Origin: Azospirillum tabaci
Lineage (GTDB): Bacteria; Pseudomonadota; Alphaproteobacteria; Azospirillales; Azospirillaceae
Assembly: GCF_014596085.1 (NCBI RefSeq)
Contig: NZ_JACCJY010000049.1
Coordinates: 1 to 34,633, forward strand
Direction of reading: 5' to 3'
Length of the DNA stretch: 34,633 nucleotides
Below the pieces are notes generated by a model that was not told the DNA's origin, ran no database searches, and was given only the letters and a program-made list of their open reading frames with translations. The position numbers and the translations under genes were made by a program. Below are positions 31,883-34,633 of the stretch, piece by piece. The first letter of the stretch is position 1. Each line of letters starts with the position of its first letter.

Positions 31883-32542
31883 TCAGCGGGCACCAGCCGG
31901 CAATGATCTCCCCGCCCCGCGCAGAAACAAAGTCCAGGCTTGGTCGAAAAACCGGTCCTGGGCCGCTGTGGATGCGTAGGTCGCGCGGCCCAGCATGGCG
32001 TCGTTCATCGGTCCGAACACGATGGAGTGCAGCAAGTGCGCGGCGATCACGCGGGGGTCGTCGCCGCCCAGCATGCCGTCCCACTGCGCGGCGGCGACCA
32101 GAGCAACCAGCCGATCGGTGATCGGGTCGCTCTCCCACTGGTCCCGCCGGTCCTCGCCGAGGAGGATCGCTTCGCTCAAGGCGATCCGGTTCAGCGCGAT
32201 CACGTCCGGTTCCAGGTTGACGGTGAGAAGCCAGCGGGCAACGCGCTTCAATCGCGACAGCGCGTCGCCGCCCGCGGAGTCGATTTCGGCTTCGAGACCG
32301 TCCAAGGTCCGCGTGCGCATGCGCTCGACCACCGCCGCGAAGAGAGCGGCTTTCGACGGAAAGCGCCGATCGATCGTGTCCTTCCCCGCGCTGCAGGCGG
32401 ACGCGACCTGCTCGATCGAGGTCACCGCGAACCCCTGGGCCGCGAAAAGCTGCGCCGCGGTGTCGATGATCCTGTCGGAGGTTTCGGCATCCTCCTTGGA
32501 AAGGCGCCCGACGCGTGCCTTGATGGGCGACGATTCCGTCAT
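31883..32542 (-). CDS. TetR/AcrR family transcriptional regulator (219 aa)
   Basis: The N-terminal helix-turn-helix reads DRIIDTAAQLFAAQGFAVTSIEQVASACSAGKDTIDRRFPSKAALF (about 22-68), the TetR pattern with K-x-T-(I/L)-x-x-(R/Y)-F. The C-terminal ligand domain ends in an AefR-like arrangement (VIALNRIALSEA, later FFDQAWTLFLRGAG). The target is not evident; neighbours on the same strand are the AI-2E permease upstream and stress genes downstream. GGAGGA touches a double ATG (32545 and 32542); the second has the better spacing. Confidence 0.83.
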   Translation of the reverse strand: MTESSPIKARVGRLSKEDAETSDRIIDTAAQLFAAQGFAVTSIEQVASACSAGKDTIDRRFPSKAALFAAVVERMRTRTLDGLEAEIDSAGGDALSRLKRVARWLLTVNLEPDVIALNRIALSEAILLGEDRRDQWESDPITDRLVALVAAAQWDGMLGGDDPRVIAAHLLHSIVFGPMNDAMLGRATYASTAAQDRFFDQAWTLFLRGAGRSLPAGAR

Positions 32543-33010
32543 CATTCCTCCGCCTGCACCGCCCGGCCGTGGACGGACCGGACATCAACGAATGTAAGGT
32601 CTCGGTCTTTCATGAGGTTACCGAGGAGCAGACGCTCCTCGCCCTTCCATGCTCGTCGTCCGCGGCCGCCGGCCACGCCCCCCTTCCTAGCAGACGGGCG
32701 CCGCGCCGCCCACACCTAAAACGGGCAGAACCAAACCGCCGCCGCGTGGCTGAGCCATCCGTTTCTTCAAAGGAGAGCAGGCGACGCGAGCAACGTGCGT
32801 TCGCATCGATCGACTCGCGTCCGCTCCTCGGACGGACGAACGGGCGCGCGCCAAAGGCAGGACGGGAGCGTTCCCAAGGCGAGCCTGCACGGCGCTGCTC
32901 GCGGCATCCGCAACGCTGGGCCCGGTGGCGGGTTGGTGACGCACCGCGCCGCTCGGCCGGTCGAGGCCGTCCGCGGCGTCTGAGCGGCCGTTCAGCGATC
33001 GAAAAGCTTT
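32543..33010. other. intergenic, nothing recognised
   Basis: This gap of about 470 bases lies between the TetR gene and the permease. Frames on both strands are Arg/Pro/Ser-rich and look like shadows of GC-rich DNA. It should hold the TetR promoter, but I cannot place one. Confidence 0.35.
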
Positions 33011-33029
33011 GGCCCGAAAAGCTTCGGCC
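33011..33029 (-). terminator. weak hairpin after the permease gene
   Basis: GGCC-(bulge)-GAA pairs with TTC-GGCC around AAGC. It starts eight bases past the permease stop and is followed on the minus strand by AAAGCTTTTCG. It is a plausible but weak terminator. Confidence 0.35.
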
Positions 33030-33037
33030 GTGGGCGC

Positions 33038-34165
33038 CTACTCCGCCACAGCGTCGCCTTCTGGCTCGTTTCCCCCGCTCCATTCCCGAATGAGGCCGTA
33101 CGCCACGGCGAGCAGCGTCGGTCCGAGAAAAATGCCGATCAGGCCGAAAGCGACGAGACCGCCGACAATGCCTAGGAAAATGATGATGAAGGGAAGATCG
33201 CTGCTTCGACCGATCAGGATCGGGCGCAGGATGTTGTCGAGGCTGCCCACGAACACGCCGACCCAGGCCACCAGAAAGATCGCCATGCCGGTGCGGCCCT
33301 GGCTGACCAGCCAGATCGTGGCGGGCAACCAAATCAGCGCCGGCCCCATCGGCACCAGCGTCAGGAAGAAGGTGATGAAGCCGAGGAGCAGGGCGCCGGG
33401 AAGCCCCGCGATCCAATAGCCCACGGTGGCGGCGATGGCTTGGACCAGCGCGGTGCCGAGCACCCCATGAACGACCCCGTTGATCGTCTCGGCGGCAATG
33501 TCGAGGGACTGCCGCGCGCGGGCACCGGCGATCCGCCCGACGATGCTGCGCAGCCGGCGCACAGCGATGCGGCCATCCCGATAGAGGAAGAAGGCGATCA
33601 GGACGCTCAGCGCGATCAGCGACGTCCCTGAGAGAAGATGCCCACCGCTCTCCAGCACCAAGTCGCGGATCTGGCCGAAATAGGGCTGGAACGTCCCGCG
33701 CAGATTGGCTTCGCCGCTCACGAGCACGCTCCAGATCTCCTGCAGACGGTCGCCGAGGATCGGGATGCCGACCAGCCAGTCCGGCAAGGGCGGAAGTCTC
33801 TGATCCATGGCCGCGTGGATCGTTTCGAAGACCCGGAGGACATTTTCCGACAGCTTCATTCCAAGCACGACGAGAGGCCCGACGAGAACCGCCATGATCA
33901 TCATCGTCATGATCGCCGCCGCCAGCGTTGTACGGCCGCCGAGCGCGTGCTCGATGCGCCGATGCAGCGGCCAAGTGCTGAAGGACAGGATGATGGCCCA
34001 GAGGATCGCCGCGATGAAGGGGCGCAACACGACGAAGCAGCCGATCAGCAGGATCAGCATCAGGGACAGGACGAGCGCCTTGCGGACGTAGCTCATCTCG
34101 TACCGCTCCGGGGGTCCCGAGGCGTCGTCGCGCGGCATGAACCGGTCGTGAATAAAATCCGCCAT
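33038..34165 (-). CDS. AI-2E family transporter / PerM-like permease (375 aa)
   Basis: This is an inner-membrane permease with about eight helices. The family order is seen: an N-terminal helix pair (ALVLSLMLILLIGCFVVL, FIAAILWAIILSFSTWPL), a soluble central part with LPPLPDWLVGIPILGDRL, then PATIWLVSQGRTGMAIFLVAWV, SLDNILRPILIG and a closing GLIGIFLGPTLLAVAYGLI. The conserved DNILRP is typical. Members export small molecules or act as Na+/H+ antiporters; 'AI-2' export is shown for few. The start is ATG 34165 with AAGGGG nine bases upstream. It is followed by a weak terminator. Confidence 0.85.
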   Translation of the reverse strand: MADFIHDRFMPRDDASGPPERYEMSYVRKALVLSLMLILLIGCFVVLRPFIAAILWAIILSFSTWPLHRRIEHALGGRTTLAAAIMTMMIMAVLVGPLVVLGMKLSENVLRVFETIHAAMDQRLPPLPDWLVGIPILGDRLQEIWSVLVSGEANLRGTFQPYFGQIRDLVLESGGHLLSGTSLIALSVLIAFFLYRDGRIAVRRLRSIVGRIAGARARQSLDIAAETINGVVHGVLGTALVQAIAATVGYWIAGLPGALLLGFITFFLTLVPMGPALIWLPATIWLVSQGRTGMAIFLVAWVGVFVGSLDNILRPILIGRSSDLPFIIIFLGIVGGLVAFGLIGIFLGPTLLAVAYGLIREWSGGNEPEGDAVAE

Positions 34166-34478
34166 GGCTTGTGACCCCTTCCAGGGCGCGAAGGCCCAAA
34201 CACCCTTGTCGGCCTTGCAGACGTTCATCGGCAAAGACGCTCCGCCCGTCCGTCCGGCGGCCGCAGCACGTCGTAGAAGCAGCACGTCGTAGAAGAAGCC
34301 GTCCTCCCCCCACTGGCAGACGCGCGAGCGGGCGTGGTCGTGCGGAAAGCGGTTCAGGGGACGCCCTGTTCGCGCGCCTGATCGAGCCGCACATGCTCGG
34401 CCGTCCGACCGCTTTCCAGCCCTTCACCCCGGTCAGGCACTCCCCCTCCCTCGCCGGACCGTTCGTCGATGTTCCCGC
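34166..34478. other. intergenic with a 16-bp tandem duplication
   Basis: CAGCACGTCGTAGAAG is present twice in direct tandem at 34264-34295. No gene-like frame is visible around it. The stretch should hold the permease promoter, which I cannot place. Confidence 0.45.
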
Positions 34479-34633
34479 TCACCCGGCGCCAACGGACACG
34501 TCTTCCGAGGCGCGCCGAACGGCTTCCCGCGCGGCGAAGCCGATGGCGGTGGACGCGGCGTTCGGATCGTCCACCCGCACCACCACGCCGCGCCCGACCA
34601 GATGGATGCCGTGAGCCTGGAAGGCCCGGATCA
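34479..34633 (-). CDS. C-terminus of an unidentified protein (partial)
   Basis: An open frame enters from the right edge and stops at 34479-34481, giving 50 residues: IRAFQAHGIHLVGRG, then VVVRVDDPNAASTAIG and a basic/acidic helix. Almost all codons end in G or C, so coding is likely. The family was not recognised. The start is outside the window. Confidence 0.5.
   Translation of the reverse strand, partial: IRAFQAHGIHLVGRGVVVRVDDPNAASTAIGFAAREAVRRASEDVSVGAG

Noticed and set aside
32569..33093. 174-residue plus-strand frame between the TetR and permease genes
   Set aside because: It is Arg/Pro/Ser-rich without a recognisable domain, and it runs into the 3' end of the permease gene on the other strand.

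Overview
The window looks like a piece of a large, GC-rich alphaproteobacterial genome, most probably Azospirillum or a close relative in the Rhodospirillales. This is an inference from strong G/C third-codon bias, abundant hybrid sensor kinases and an aryl-polyene locus. No rRNA or tRNA gene was seen, so the placement is not proven.

Layout. (1) 1-3482: the tail of an unknown gene, a 660-residue RTX calcium-binding protein on the minus strand, then a gene-poor, less GC-rich stretch with one possible small gene and a truncated sensor-protein remnant. (2) 3483-21240: an envelope and type II fatty acid/polyketide-like locus of the aryl polyene (APE) kind. A plus-strand run of tightly overlapping genes encodes a ketosynthase chain-length factor, a PlsC-like acyltransferase, two acyl carrier proteins, a membrane protein, an adenylating ligase fused to a hotdog dehydratase, a thioesterase, a LolA-like carrier, an MMPL exporter, a DUF3261 lipoprotein, a ketosynthase, a dehydratase, a ketoreductase and a second ketosynthase. 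A minus-strand group supplies a glycosyltransferase/acyltransferase fusion and a CrtI-like FAD enzyme. Two paralogous small lipoproteins sit at opposite ends of the locus. (3) 21426-23510: a YajG-like lipoprotein and a convergent arsenic operon (arsR-arsC-arsN2) with no efflux pump in view, separated by a two-way terminator. (4) 23993-29382: a hybrid histidine kinase, a convergent single-domain response regulator, a YihY/BrkB-type membrane protein and a DUF4118/HisKA_2 kinase. (5) 29383-29986: a gene-free interval between convergent genes, holding a strong terminator and a symmetric multi-hairpin element. (6) 29987-34633: a minus-strand stress group (two DUF2382 proteins, a 42-residue membrane protein), a TetR regulator, an AI-2E family permease and a partial gene.

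How the parts work together. The APE-type enzymes should activate an acyl or aryl starter on an ACP, extend it by condensation, ketoreduction and dehydration, and pass the polyene to acyl/glycosyl transferases and the LolA/MMPL export parts for attachment in the outer membrane. No starter-making enzyme (ammonia lyase or chorismatase type) is visible.

The most unusual item is the element at 29725-29970. It consists of two inverted half-elements, each with three hairpins of unrelated sequence, joined by two linkers that are the same in both halves and are themselves complementary between halves. It looks like a structured, possibly repetitive DNA or RNA element, and I do not recognise it.
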